NCBI GenBank assembly: GCA_900472175.1
Contig: UCHD01000030.1
Coordinates: forward strand, 21,566-85,565
Direction of reading: 5' to 3'
Length of the DNA stretch: 64,000 bases
From: Hyphomicrobiales bacterium
Lineage (GTDB): Bacteria > Pseudomonadota > Alphaproteobacteria > Rhizobiales > Rhizobiaceae
The notes under the pieces were generated by a model, which did no database searches, had not been told where the DNA came from, and worked only from the letters and a program-made list of their open reading frames with translations. Positions 1 through 8,371 of this stretch are shown in pieces. The first letter of the stretch is position 1; each line of letters opens with the position of its first letter. Made by a program: the position numbers and the translations under genes.

Positions 1-132
1 GTCTTCAGCCGGGCCGGTGCTGACAGCCGTATAGAAACGCTTCGGCAGCGGTTTGTGCATCTGTATCTGCGCGCGGCGCACGGGATCGGGGTCGCTCAGC
101 GCGTCATGCAGATCGTCGCGAATATCAGGCAT
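1..132 (-). CDS. ATP12-family F1-ATPase assembly chaperone (N-terminal part only)
   Basis: The first 44 codons of a gene that runs off the left edge. Residues 26-34 read HKPLPKRFY, the N-terminal signature I associate with alphaproteobacterial ATP12 proteins, which chaperone the F1 alpha subunit during ATP synthase assembly. The ATG lies 8 nt inside the end of the upstream HAD phosphatase gene, so the two are probably translated from one mRNA. Only the N-terminus is visible, so the call rests on that motif and on the neighbourhood (HAD phosphatase, RluA-type synthase), which I recall as usual in rhizobia. Confidence 0.7.
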   Translation of the reverse strand, partial: MPDIRDDLHDALSDPDPVRRAQIQMHKPLPKRFYTAVSTGPAED

Positions 133-790
133 GATGTCTCTCCATCCAGTCCAGAATATCATGCGGGGTGCGCGCAATGTAGTCCGCTCCGGCCTCGATC
201 AGCTCAGGAACCGACGCATAACCCCAGGCGACGCCGATAGCGGATGCGCCGGCGCTCTTGGCCATCTGCATGTCATAGATAGCATCGCCGATGACGACGG
301 TATCCTTGGCATCGATACCGGCTTCGCTGCAGCATTCCGTCACCATGGCTGGATGCGGTTTCGACGGGCAGTCGTCGGCCGTGCGAGAAACGAAGAATGT
401 CTTTTGATACCCGTGGCTTGCACAGATCTGATCAAGTCCGCGCCGTGACTTTCCCGTAACGGCACCCAGCAGCAGTTCGTCCTTGGCCATCAGGGTTGCA
501 AGCAGCGGCGCAATGCCGTCGAACAAGGGCTCGCGAAAATTCATCTCGGTGCGGACACCGGCATAAATCGACTTGTAATGCGCCGTCATCGCCTGGGCGC
601 GATCATCCACATGCGGCTGGTGCATCAGCCGGGCAATGGCGATATCGAGCGTCAGGCCGATGATGCTCTTGGTGGCATCCAGCGAGATGCGTTCAAGGCC
701 AAAATCCTCGAACGTCCGCGCCATGACTTCGTGGATGAGCCCGGCGCTATCGACCAGGGTGCCGTCACAATCGAAAAGAGCGAGTTTCAT
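125..790 (-). CDS. HAD-superfamily phosphatase, phosphoglycolate phosphatase-like
   Basis: A 221-residue HAD hydrolase. The nucleophile motif DCDGT starts at Asp7 (Asp7 and Asp9 catalytic), an alpha-helical cap follows, then a SKPHP lysine motif and a GDAIYD acidic motif late in the protein. Such enzymes hydrolyse small phosphate esters in the cytoplasm; phosphoglycolate-like substrates are typical of this subfamily but the substrate cannot be read from sequence. Its start overlaps the stop of the pseudouridine synthase gene by one base and its stop overlaps the ATP12 start by 8 nt, which indicates translational coupling. Confidence 0.88.
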   Translation of the reverse strand: MKLALFDCDGTLVDSAGLIHEVMARTFEDFGLERISLDATKSIIGLTLDIAIARLMHQPHVDDRAQAMTAHYKSIYAGVRTEMNFREPLFDGIAPLLATLMAKDELLLGAVTGKSRRGLDQICASHGYQKTFFVSRTADDCPSKPHPAMVTECCSEAGIDAKDTVVIGDAIYDMQMAKSAGASAIGVAWGYASVPELIEAGADYIARTPHDILDWMERHHA

Positions 791-1782
791 CAGTCGTCGG
801 CTTCCTCGGCGCTGGCCATGTCGAAGCCGATCAGGTTCCAGCTCTGGACCATATGCTGCGGCATCGGTGCGGTGACGACCAGGCGGCCGCCATCCGGATG
901 GGGAATGTCGATACGCCGGGCATGCAGGTGCAACTTGTTCTGAACGCCACCGGGGAAGGCCCAGTTGAATTCGGCGGCGAAATATTTGGGATCGCCGATG
1001 ATCGGGTGACCGATATGGGCGGCGTGAACACGCAGCTGGTGGGTCCGGCCTGTATAAGGCTCCATTTCCAGCCAGGTCAGGTTCTGACCGGCGGTCTCGA
1101 TGATCCGGTAGTAGGAAACCGCATGATCGGCGCCATCGTCGCCATGCTTGGCGATCCGCATCCGGTCGCCGTCCGGCGTCTGCTCCTTGACGAGCCAGGT
1201 GGAGATCTTGTCTTCCTTCTTGCGCGGGACGCCCTTAACCAGCGCCCAGTAGGTTTTCTTGGTATCGCGCTCACGAAACGCCGCCGTCAGCTTCTGCGCT
1301 GCGCCACGGGTGCGGGCGATCACCAGGACACCGGATGTGTCGCGGTCGAGTCGGTGCACCAGACGCGGCTTTTCGCCCTTGGGGCTGGTCCATGCTTCCA
1401 GCATGTCGTCGATGTGACGGTTGATGCCCGAGCCGCCTTGAACCGCGATACCGGGTGGCTTGTTGAGGACGATCACCTTGGAATCTTCATGCAAGAGCAT
1501 GCGCGACAGAAGTTCGTGGTCGGAGGCGTGGCGCAGGTCACGGCCGGCGATCGGACCTGTCTTGGTCTTCGGATCGACATCCATCGGCGGAATGCGCACG
1601 ACCTGGCCGGGCTGGACGCGGGTATCGGATTTGACACGGCCGCCATCGATACGTACCTGGCCGGACCGCAAAAGCTTCTGCAGCGGACCGAAGCCGAGGC
1701 CCGGATAATGCACCTTGAACCAGCGATCGAGGCGCATGCCCGCTTCGTCGGATTCGACCTGCTTGTGTTCAATACCCGCCAT
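790..1782 (-). CDS. rluC: RluA-family 23S rRNA pseudouridine synthase, RluC-like
   Basis: A 330-residue RNA pseudouridine synthase. An S4-type RNA-binding domain occupies about residues 14-75. The catalytic block HRLDRDTSG lies at 143-151, with Asp146 as the expected nucleophile. Members of this group isomerise uridines in 23S rRNA; RluC modifies positions 955, 2504 and 2580 in E. coli. The S4 domain and the length favour RluC over RluA, but the exact target sites are inferred. It lies between crcB (125 nt gap) and the HAD gene (1 nt overlap) on the same strand. Confidence 0.87.
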   Translation of the reverse strand: MAGIEHKQVESDEAGMRLDRWFKVHYPGLGFGPLQKLLRSGQVRIDGGRVKSDTRVQPGQVVRIPPMDVDPKTKTGPIAGRDLRHASDHELLSRMLLHEDSKVIVLNKPPGIAVQGGSGINRHIDDMLEAWTSPKGEKPRLVHRLDRDTSGVLVIARTRGAAQKLTAAFRERDTKKTYWALVKGVPRKKEDKISTWLVKEQTPDGDRMRIAKHGDDGADHAVSYYRIIETAGQNLTWLEMEPYTGRTHQLRVHAAHIGHPIIGDPKYFAAEFNWAFPGGVQNKLHLHARRIDIPHPDGGRLVVTAPMPQHMVQSWNLIGFDMASAEEADD

Positions 1783-1907
1783 CGTGTTCTACCTGCATCC
1801 AATTGCCATCGCGCCCCGGCAATGGTGCCGGCCGGAAATCCGTGCGCAAACTGATATGACAGAGCAGGCCGGTCCCAAGTGGACGCATGGCGCTCTGAGA
1901 GGTCCCT

Positions 1908-2285
1908 TTAGACTATTGCGCGCATAAGGGCCAGCCCGGCAAACACTGCGAGAGCCGAAAGAAGCACACTGGAAGCCACATAAATCAATGCGGTGACCGG
2001 TTCGCCGCGTTCAAACAGGGTGATCGCGTCAAGAGAGAAGGCGGAAAAGGTGGTGTAGCCGCCGAGAATGCCGGTGATCAGGAACACGCGCATCTCCGCC
2101 GACGCACCCAATTTGCGGGTAATCACCTCCGCAAAGACGCCGATCAGGAAGGACCCGGTAATGTTGACCGTCAATGTGCCCCACGGAAATGAGGGGCCGA
2201 AGCTGCGCAGCGTCCAAAACCCGACGAGATAGCGCAGGACCGAACCAAGCGCACCGCCGGCGGCAACGAGAAGGATATGTGTCAT
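1908..2285 (-). CDS. crcB: CrcB/Fluc fluoride ion channel
   Basis: A 125-residue inner-membrane protein with four hydrophobic segments. It carries the family blocks GGALGSVLRY near the N-terminus, GTLTVNITGSFLIG in the second helix and GGYTTFSAFSLD in the third, the last being the pore-lining phenylalanine region. Fluc channels are dual-topology dimers that export fluoride. I chose the ATG at 2285 because it gives the usual MTHILLV-type N-terminus; an in-frame ATG at 2297 adds four residues. I see no fluoride riboswitch in the upstream 150 bases. Confidence 0.88.
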   Translation of the reverse strand: MTHILLVAAGGALGSVLRYLVGFWTLRSFGPSFPWGTLTVNITGSFLIGVFAEVITRKLGASAEMRVFLITGILGGYTTFSAFSLDAITLFERGEPVTALIYVASSVLLSALAVFAGLALMRAIV

Positions 2286-2441
2286 GGCAAATGCCATAGC
2301 CGAAACCGCGATGTCAGAAAAGATGGCTGTCCGTTTTGGCGCACCGGTTACGCCGAAGCGAGCGGCCGCGCAAAACCAATTTTTAACACGCGATCGCTAA
2401 TATTCCTGCCTCTGGCAAAGCTGTTTTCAAACGGACGTACA

Positions 2442-2753
2442 ATGACAAAACTGAAGTTCAGCTTCACCCATTATGACCTCAAGCAACAGCGCGCGGGCGT
2501 CACCATCGAAATTACCCTGTCGGCCGTCGCCAATGTCAGGCTGATGACTGCCAATAATTTCCAGCTCTATACGGAAACGCTGAAACACCAGTTCGTCGGC
2601 GGTGTCGCACGTAAGTCGCCGATCCGACTGGTCATTCCGCAATCCGGCCACTGGCATGTGGTCGTCGATATGGAAGGTCATCATGGCCAGTGCGAATCCA
2701 GCATCCGCATCGTCGAGACGGCCGCGCCGCCGCGCTTCCAGTCCGCCTCCTGA
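2442..2753 (+). CDS. DUF1883 domain protein
   Basis: A 103-residue cytoplasmic protein made almost wholly of a DUF1883 domain, from its KFSFTHYDLKQQRAGV start through the QSGHWHVVVDMEGH block in the second half. The domain has no assigned biochemical function; elsewhere it can be fused to other modules, but here it stands alone. The ATG at 2442 is preferred over upstream in-frame codons because it begins the conserved domain directly. The gene is divergent from crcB and ends just before a bidirectional hairpin. Confidence 0.75.
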   Translation: MTKLKFSFTHYDLKQQRAGVTIEITLSAVANVRLMTANNFQLYTETLKHQFVGGVARKSPIRLVIPQSGHWHVVVDMEGHHGQCESSIRIVETAAPPRFQSAS

Positions 2754-2759
2754 AAAAGA

Positions 2760-2789
2760 AGAACCGCACCGTGGGGACGGCACGGTTCT
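2760..2789. terminator. Bidirectional hairpin terminator
   Basis: AGAACCG pairs with CGGTTCT around an inner ACCG/CGGT-type stem and a GGGG loop. It sits in the 56-nt gap between the convergent DUF1883 and fghA genes, immediately after the DUF1883 stop. Confidence 0.6.
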
Positions 2790-2809
2790 CCAATGCGCTT
2801 GGCTAGGCT

Positions 2810-3643
2810 TTAGGCCAGCCGCTCGGCATGCCATTTCAGATGATCGTTCATGAAGGTCGAGATGAAATAGTAGGAATGGTCGTACCGCTCGTGCATGCGC
2901 AGCGTCAGGCCGATATCCGTTCCTTTGATGGCCTCTTCGAACAGCCAGGGGCGTAGGCCGTTCTCCAGGAAGTTGTCGGCCTTGCCCTGATCGATCAGGA
3001 ACTCCGGGAAGCGCGCGCCATCTTTGACCAGCGCGCAGGCGTCATACTGCCGCCAGCTTGCCTTGTCCTCGCCAAGATACTTTTCGAAAGCGCCGATCGA
3101 CCAGTCGGCCGTTGAAGGCTCGACGATCGGTGCGAAGGCCGAGCAGCTTTTGAACCGGTCAGGGTTTTTCAGGGCGATGGTCATGGCGCCGTGGCCGCCC
3201 ATCGAATGACCGAAAATGCCCTGGCGGCTCATATCGGCGCGAAAATGCTGGGCGACGAAGGCCGGCAGTTCCTCGTTGATATAGGTGTACATCTGGTAGT
3301 TTTCGGCCCAGGGCGCCTGCGTGGCGTCGAGATAGAAGCCCGCACCCTTGCCCATCTGCCAGTTGGTCAGCTCGTCCGGAACGTCACCACCGCGCGGGCT
3401 GGTGTCGGGGCAAACGATGATCAGGCCGAGTTCGGCGGCCATACGGCGATATTCGCCTTTTTCCATCACGTTGGCATGCGAGCAGGTGAGGCCGGAGAGA
3501 TACCAGACGACCGGGCAGGGCGTGGTGATCGCCTGTGGCGGGATATAGACGGCAAAGGTCATCTCGACCCCGCAGGCCTGCGAATCGTGCGCAAACACGC
3601 CCTGCATGCCGCCGAATGCGGTGTTCTGGGAAAGGACTTTCAA
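2810..3643 (-). CDS. fghA: S-formylglutathione hydrolase
   Basis: A 277-residue esterase-D family hydrolase that splits S-formylglutathione to formate and glutathione, the second step of glutathione-dependent formaldehyde oxidation. The nucleophile elbow GHSMGG lies at 145-150 (Ser147), and a late Asp and a HSYYF histidine block complete the triad. I start it at a TTG (3643), giving MKVLSQNTAFGG, the conserved family N-terminus, with AAGGGAG about 8 nt upstream; upstream in-frame ATGs would add a non-homologous extension. It is the last gene of a four-gene minus-strand operon; its pathway partner adhC lies 1.9 kb upstream. Confidence 0.9.
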   Translation of the reverse strand: MKVLSQNTAFGGMQGVFAHDSQACGVEMTFAVYIPPQAITTPCPVVWYLSGLTCSHANVMEKGEYRRMAAELGLIIVCPDTSPRGGDVPDELTNWQMGKGAGFYLDATQAPWAENYQMYTYINEELPAFVAQHFRADMSRQGIFGHSMGGHGAMTIALKNPDRFKSCSAFAPIVEPSTADWSIGAFEKYLGEDKASWRQYDACALVKDGARFPEFLIDQGKADNFLENGLRPWLFEEAIKGTDIGLTLRMHERYDHSYYFISTFMNDHLKWHAERLA

Positions 3644-3671
3644 GCTGTGCTCCCTTGAGGCTGAAACGGCA

Positions 3672-4325
3672 TTATGCCAGCGACACCGCCGCGTTGACCG
3701 CAGCTGCCACCAGTACCGTATTGAAGAAGAAGGAGACGACCGCGTGCACAAGGTTGATCTTGCGCATGGCTGTCGTGGTGATTGCAATGTCCGAGGTTTG
3801 CGCCGTCATGCCGATGACGAAGGCGAAGTAGAGGAAATCGTAGCCGCCCGGATCCTTGGTGCCCGGAAACTCGAGACCGCGGCTGTCGCCTTCATTTTTG
3901 CCCGTCTGCAGGATCCAGTAGGTATGGGCATAGTGCATCGCCGCCATCGTATGGATCGTCAGCCAGCCGAGCGTCACGGAGGAAAATGCCAGCACCAGAT
4001 CAAGCATCGTTTCCTTGCCGCCGGCATTCAGCGCCATAAACAGCGAGACCAGCGAAATCGCGGCTGTCGCCAGCGTTACGGCAAAGATGATGATCGCCGG
4101 TTCGTCGGTGCGGGCGGCATGGTGTTTGAGATAGGAGCCGGTCAGCCTTGGAAGGCGCCACGCGATCATCAGCAGATAGACAAGGAAGAAGACCACTGCG
4201 GCCAGATTGACCGCCAAAGCCGGCTTGGCAAACAGGCAAGCGGCGAACGTGATCGCAGCACAGATACCGCCTGCATAAAACGGCGTATGGCGGCGATGCG
4301 TGATTGTCCTGTCCTGCATGCTCAT
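3672..4325 (-). CDS. DUF1345 family integral membrane protein
   Basis: A 217-residue membrane protein with about five hydrophobic segments. The central block TLGWLTIHTMAAMHYAHTY and the later PGGYDFLYFAFVIGM are recognisable DUF1345 signatures. Its function is unknown. The ATG at 4325 (MSMQDRTITH) places the first helix at the usual distance; longer in-frame starts would run into the yaiI-like gene. It lies 22 nt after that gene and 28 nt before fghA, so co-transcription is likely, although nothing links it chemically to formaldehyde metabolism. Confidence 0.8.
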   Translation of the reverse strand: MSMQDRTITHRRHTPFYAGGICAAITFAACLFAKPALAVNLAAVVFFLVYLLMIAWRLPRLTGSYLKHHAARTDEPAIIIFAVTLATAAISLVSLFMALNAGGKETMLDLVLAFSSVTLGWLTIHTMAAMHYAHTYWILQTGKNEGDSRGLEFPGTKDPGGYDFLYFAFVIGMTAQTSDIAITTTAMRKINLVHAVVSFFFNTVLVAAAVNAAVSLA

Positions 4326-4347
4326 GAGGGTGCCTGATCCCGCTATG

Positions 4348-4818
4348 TCAGCGTTGTTTGACGCGGCGGCAAAGCCGGTCGAGCGTTTCGAGGAAAGCCG
4401 ACCGGTCGCGCGGCGAAAAGGCGGCATTGTAGCCCTTGCTCTCGCCGGTTTCGCGCAGATGCGCGCCGAGATCGCGCATGGCGGTCGCCATGCCGATATT
4501 GCTCTTGTCAAAAATACGGCCCGTTGGCCCAGTCACTTGCGCACCAGCGGCAACGCAGCGCCCGGCCAGCGGCACATCGGCGGTAATCACGATGTCGCCG
4601 TCATGGGCGCGCTCGGCGATCCAGTCGTCGGCAGCGTCAAAACCGGAGGAGACGATGACGTTGCGCACCATCGGGTCACGGGAGGGGCGAAGACCGGAAT
4701 TCGCGACCAGCACGACAGGCAGGCCGTGACGCTCGGCGACCTTCAGGATCTCCGGCTTGACCGGGCAGGCGTCGGCATCGACATAGATCGTGGATGTTGG
4801 CTGGGCTGGGTCTGACAT
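4348..4818 (-). CDS. YaiI/YqxD family protein (UPF0178, DUF188)
   Basis: A 156-residue cytoplasmic protein of the UPF0178 family, with the N-terminal YVDADACPVK motif, a VANS block and the DGDIVITADVPLA motif in the middle. The fold resembles PIN/NYN nucleases with clustered acidic residues, but the family has no established substrate. The length is normal. Spacings of 22 and 25 nt to its neighbours place it inside a minus-strand operon. Confidence 0.88.
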   Translation of the reverse strand: MSDPAQPTSTIYVDADACPVKPEILKVAERHGLPVVLVANSGLRPSRDPMVRNVIVSSGFDAADDWIAERAHDGDIVITADVPLAGRCVAAGAQVTGPTGRIFDKSNIGMATAMRDLGAHLRETGESKGYNAAFSPRDRSAFLETLDRLCRRVKQR

Positions 4819-4843
4819 GGCTGTTCGTACCGCTTCACTGTTG

Positions 4844-5326
4844 TCATGGCCGCGCCGCAGGGCTGCTCATCGGTTTCATCGCTTCGCTGGTTGGCGTCTT
4901 CGGCAGCTCAAGCGACCGGGCGGCGCCGGCGCGCGTCCAGGTTTCCGTCGACACTTTCTCGCCATCCGCATAGGCCCAACGGCCTTTCCAGGAACCGTCC
5001 GGCTGCAGATCATATTGCGAAATGCCGAAACCGCTTTCGTTACCGTAGCCGATGGTGATCATATCGTCATCCACGGAGGCAACCCCTGTCGTTTCCTTAC
5101 TGCCCCTTTTGCCACCAATGCCGACGCCGTTTGATTGCGTGCCGGCAATTGTCCAGGTCACCGAATAGGTTTCACCCGTGCGGCTGACGGTGACGGTACC
5201 GTGATATTCGCCCCCGTCATCGGGATTGACGCCGGTGACATCGTAGGTGCCGGCCGGATCGGCAAGCGCTGGAGTGGCGGTAAGGCCGACGAGCACACAG
5301 AGCGTGTAAAGATTGTGCCGGATCAT
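4844..5326 (-). CDS. Secreted hypothetical protein
   Basis: A 160-residue protein that begins with a clear Sec signal peptide (MIRHNLYTLCVLVGLTATPALA, cleavage probably after ALA). The mature part has beta-rich repeats such as GTYDVTGVNPDDGGEYHGTV and SVTWTIAGTQSNGVGIGG, typical of small periplasmic beta-barrel proteins. I do not recognise a family. The start at 5326 has GAGGGGCGGA immediately upstream; an ATG four codons earlier (5338) is possible. It is the first gene of the operon leading to fghA. Confidence 0.7.
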   Translation of the reverse strand: MIRHNLYTLCVLVGLTATPALADPAGTYDVTGVNPDDGGEYHGTVTVSRTGETYSVTWTIAGTQSNGVGIGGKRGSKETTGVASVDDDMITIGYGNESGFGISQYDLQPDGSWKGRWAYADGEKVSTETWTRAGAARSLELPKTPTSEAMKPMSSPAARP

Positions 5327-5442
5327 TCCGCCCCTCATGCTTTCTGCCCCGGCCATTCTTCGGCCGTTGCCTTGCGAAGGCATAGCCGTCCGGCTGCTGG
5401 AAATCCAGAACCATATCAACGGACAGATACCTTCCAAAAGAC

Positions 5443-5473
5443 AGGCGCCGCGTCCTAAACAGACGCGGCGCCT
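5443..5473 (-). terminator. Strong rho-independent terminator of adhC
   Basis: A perfect 12-bp stem, AGGCGCCGCGTC and its complement, with a 7-nt loop. On the minus strand it is followed by TGTCTTTT. It lies 55 nt after the adhC stop and should isolate adhC from the downstream operon that contains fghA. Confidence 0.85.
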
Positions 5474-5527
5474 GGAAACTGTTGATCCCATCGACGCGGA
5501 AACCGGTGCCGGAGCCTCGGGTTCCCG

Positions 5528-6655
5528 TTAGTAGATCACCACGCTGCGGATGCTCTCGCCGGCGTGCATCAGGTCAAAGCCCTTGTTGATGTCTTCGAGC
5601 GGCATCGTGTGGGTGATCATCGGGTCGATCTGGATCTTGCCTTCCATGTACCACTCGACGATTTTCGGCACGTCGGTGCGGCCGCGCGCGCCGCCAAAGG
5701 CAGTACCCATCCAGTTGCGGCCGGTGACCAGCTGGAACGGGCGGGTGGAGATTTCCTGGCCGGCCCCGGCGACGCCGATGATGACCGACTTGCCCCAGCC
5801 GCGATGCGAGGATTCCAGTGCCTGGCGCATGACCTTGGTGTTGCCGGTGCAGTCGAACGTGTAGTCCGCGCCGCCGATCGTGTCGCCGTTGCGTTTGGTC
5901 AGGTTGACCAGATAGGGAACGATATCATCGCCGACTTCCTTCGGATTGACGAAATGCGTCATGCCGAACTTTTCGCCCCAGGCCTTGCGGTCATTGTTGA
6001 TATCGACGCCGATGATCATGTCGGCACCGGCAAGGCGCAGGCCCTGCAGCACGTTGAGACCAATGCCGCCGAGTCCGAAGACGATGGCCGTCGAGCCGAT
6101 CTCGACCTTTGCCGTGTTGATGACCGCGCCGATGCCGGTGGTGACGCCGCAGCCGATATAGCAGATCTTGTCGAACGGCGCGTCGGGGTTGACCTTGGCC
6201 AGTGCGATCTCCGGCAGCACCGTGAAATTGGCGAAGGTCGAGCAGCCCATATAGTGGAAGATCTTGTCCTTGCCGATCGAGAAGCGGCTCGTGCCATCCG
6301 GCATCAGGCCCTGTCCCTGGGTTGAGCGGATCGAGGTGCACAGGTTGGTCTTGCGCGACAGACAGGAATAGCACTCGCGGCATTCCGGCGTGTAGAGCGG
6401 AATGACGTGATCGCCCTTCTTCAGCGAGGTGACGCCCGGGCCGACATCGACGACGATGCCTGCACCCTCGTGGCCAAGAATAGCCGGAAACAGGCCTTCC
6501 GGATCGGCGCCCGACAGGGTGAATTCGTCGGTATGGCAGATGCCGGTCGCCTTGACCTCGACCAGCACTTCGCCGGCGCGCGGGCCGTCGAGCTGAACGG
6601 TCATGACTTCGAGTGGCTTGCCTGCCTGCACGGCAACGGCGGCGCGTACGTCCAT
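5528..6655 (-). CDS. adhC: S-(hydroxymethyl)glutathione dehydrogenase, class III alcohol dehydrogenase
   Basis: A 375-residue zinc-dependent dehydrogenase that oxidises S-hydroxymethylglutathione (the formaldehyde adduct) to S-formylglutathione with NAD. Catalytic zinc ligands are Cys40, His62 and Cys169; structural zinc cysteines are 92, 95, 98 and 106; the Rossmann motif GLGGIG is at 194-199. The start at 6655 (MDVRAAVAVQ) matches the family N-terminus, with AGGGAG upstream. It is probably transcribed alone, bounded by its terminator; an XRE regulator lies upstream on the same strand. Confidence 0.94.
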   Translation of the reverse strand: MDVRAAVAVQAGKPLEVMTVQLDGPRAGEVLVEVKATGICHTDEFTLSGADPEGLFPAILGHEGAGIVVDVGPGVTSLKKGDHVIPLYTPECRECYSCLSRKTNLCTSIRSTQGQGLMPDGTSRFSIGKDKIFHYMGCSTFANFTVLPEIALAKVNPDAPFDKICYIGCGVTTGIGAVINTAKVEIGSTAIVFGLGGIGLNVLQGLRLAGADMIIGVDINNDRKAWGEKFGMTHFVNPKEVGDDIVPYLVNLTKRNGDTIGGADYTFDCTGNTKVMRQALESSHRGWGKSVIIGVAGAGQEISTRPFQLVTGRNWMGTAFGGARGRTDVPKIVEWYMEGKIQIDPMITHTMPLEDINKGFDLMHAGESIRSVVIY

Positions 6656-6747
6656 GAGTATTGTCTCCCTGAAATGAATTCTCGCCACAATCGCAGAGTG
6701 GCTGGTGGCGCTCAAGCCGGAATCGGCCGAGAATCGGTCGTGAAATA

Positions 6748-7143
6748 TTACATGTCCTGTAGGACGCGGTTGATCTCAATCTCAAGGGCGGAGATCGCCT
6801 TTCCTGTCTGCTCGTGCAGTTTCTTCACCTGCGCCAGTTGATCGCGCAAGGGCCCCGATACGCTGCTCGAAAGGTCATCCTTCGGCGCTTCGCCGATGCC
6901 GGCGATCAGCCAGGCGGGGGCCACGCCGAGCACGCCCGCCAGCATGAACAGCCGGTTGGTGCGCGGCTCAGAGCGGTCGCGCTCCCAAGCGGCGACCGTA
7001 TCGGTGCGAACGCCGAGTTGGTTGGCGAGGTCCTTTGTCGAAAGATTCATCGCGTCGCGCGCCCGCCAGATGCGGCCTCCGAGCGTGTCATTGTCGGTTG
7101 GCTGGCGAATCATCGTCAAAACGGTGTCGGTCGATAGACGCAT
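6748..7143 (-). CDS. XRE-family transcriptional regulator
   Basis: A 131-residue DNA-binding protein. A Cro/C1-type helix-turn-helix occupies about residues 22-78 (TKDLANQLGVRTDTVAAWERDRSEPR covers the two key helices). The C-terminal 40 residues look like a helical oligomerisation segment. The ATG at 7143 has a strong AAGGAGAG site. It lies 92 nt upstream of adhC on the same strand, so control of adhC is possible but not shown. Confidence 0.83.
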   Translation of the reverse strand: MRLSTDTVLTMIRQPTDNDTLGGRIWRARDAMNLSTKDLANQLGVRTDTVAAWERDRSEPRTNRLFMLAGVLGVAPAWLIAGIGEAPKDDLSSSVSGPLRDQLAQVKKLHEQTGKAISALEIEINRVLQDM

Positions 7144-7334
7144 CGGTCTCTCCTTTATGCCTTATGGGCTTGGATGGGTCGAGTTCCGGGGCGGCCGCGA
7201 ATGCGGTCGAAGACTTCAAGCTTGCAATTTATAGGCTCTGCGGTGAGATTGGACACCCCTCCACGTCAAAAATGCCGCCAAAAGCGTCTTCTGTGCGTTC
7301 CATCCCGCACGGCGCCGAACATGGGACTTAGAGC

Positions 7335-8276
7335 TTGAGCGTTTCCACATCCCCGGCCGCTACGCCCACCCATACCGTCATGCAAGGCCTGGCGATCATG
7401 CTGATGGCGATGATCATTCTGCCCTGCATGGATGCGATCGCCAAATATATGGCGGTCTATCAGGGCATGTCGCCAGCACAGGTGACGTTCTACCGGTTCT
7501 TCTTCCAACTGGTCTCGATCCTGCCGATGCTTCTGTCGGCCGGTGGCCTGCGGGCATTGAGGCCGAAGCGCCTCTGGTTCAACCTTTTGCGCGGCGTGCT
7601 GTTGGCCGGTGCCGCACTGTTGTTTTTCGTTTCGGTCAAATACATGCCGCTGGCCGATGTCTTCGCCATCTATTTCGTCGAACCGTTCATCCTCACCTGC
7701 CTTTCGGCCCTGATCCTGCGGGAAAAGGTCGGCTGGCGGCGGTGGCTCGCCATTTTTGTTGGCTTTGGAGGAGCGATGATCGTCATCCAGCCGAGTTTCG
7801 AAATCTTCGGGCTGAAATCGTTGATGCCGGTTTTCTGCGCCTTCCTGTTTGCCTGTTATCTGCTGCTCAACCGGGTGGTCGGCAATGCCGATACGCCTTT
7901 GACGATGCAGACCATTGCCGGCATCGGCGGCTCGCTGTTCATGATGGCTGTCATCGCCGTCGGCTACAGCATGGGATCGGCGGATTTCGTGCCGTCCTTG
8001 CCGCACTCGACGCTCGGCTGGGTTCTGGTTATCGCGCTCGGTATCATTTCCGGCTATGGCCACCTTCTCGTCGTCAAGGCATTCCAGGCCGCGCCGGTGT
8101 CACTTTTAGCGCCGTTCCATTATTTGGAGATCATCACCGGCACGGCGCTGGGGTTCCTGATTTTCGGCGAATTTCCAACTCTGTCGAAATGGCTGGGCAT
8201 TGCGATCATTGTTGGGTCCGGCCTGTTCATGATCTGGCGTGAGCGGCGGGCCGGATTAATGGTAAAAATTGACTGA
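7335..8276 (+). CDS. EamA/DMT-family transporter
   Basis: A 313-residue inner-membrane protein with ten hydrophobic segments arranged as two EamA repeats; PAQVTFYRFFFQ and the FAIYFVEPFILTCLSALILREKVGWRRW block are typical of this drug/metabolite transporter family. The substrate cannot be inferred. The best start is a TTG at 7335 (MSVSTSPAA) with GGGA nine bases upstream; an ATG at 7380 would begin directly before the first helix. Transcribed alone, divergent from the XRE gene. Confidence 0.83.
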   Translation: MSVSTSPAATPTHTVMQGLAIMLMAMIILPCMDAIAKYMAVYQGMSPAQVTFYRFFFQLVSILPMLLSAGGLRALRPKRLWFNLLRGVLLAGAALLFFVSVKYMPLADVFAIYFVEPFILTCLSALILREKVGWRRWLAIFVGFGGAMIVIQPSFEIFGLKSLMPVFCAFLFACYLLLNRVVGNADTPLTMQTIAGIGGSLFMMAVIAVGYSMGSADFVPSLPHSTLGWVLVIALGIISGYGHLLVVKAFQAAPVSLLAPFHYLEIITGTALGFLIFGEFPTLSKWLGIAIIVGSGLFMIWRERRAGLMVKID

Positions 8277-8344
8277 ATCCGGCAAGCCTCTGCTAACGCT
8301 CATTCTTTCCTGATTCGCAACGGATTACACCGTAGGTTGCATCA

Positions 8345-8359
8345 GTTTCATGATGAAAC
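8345..8359. promoter_or_regulatory. Short perfect palindrome upstream of the 8372 gene
   Basis: GTTTCAT-G-ATGAAAC, arms of seven bases around one base, ending 13 nt before the start codon. It could be an operator or an mRNA hairpin that affects initiation. Confidence 0.3.
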
Positions 8360-8371
8360 GGGAGAGAAAAG

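Noticed and set aside
2298..2441. Possible fluoride riboswitch upstream of crcB
   Set aside because: I looked for the conserved GGNGATGG-type core and did not find it on the crcB strand.
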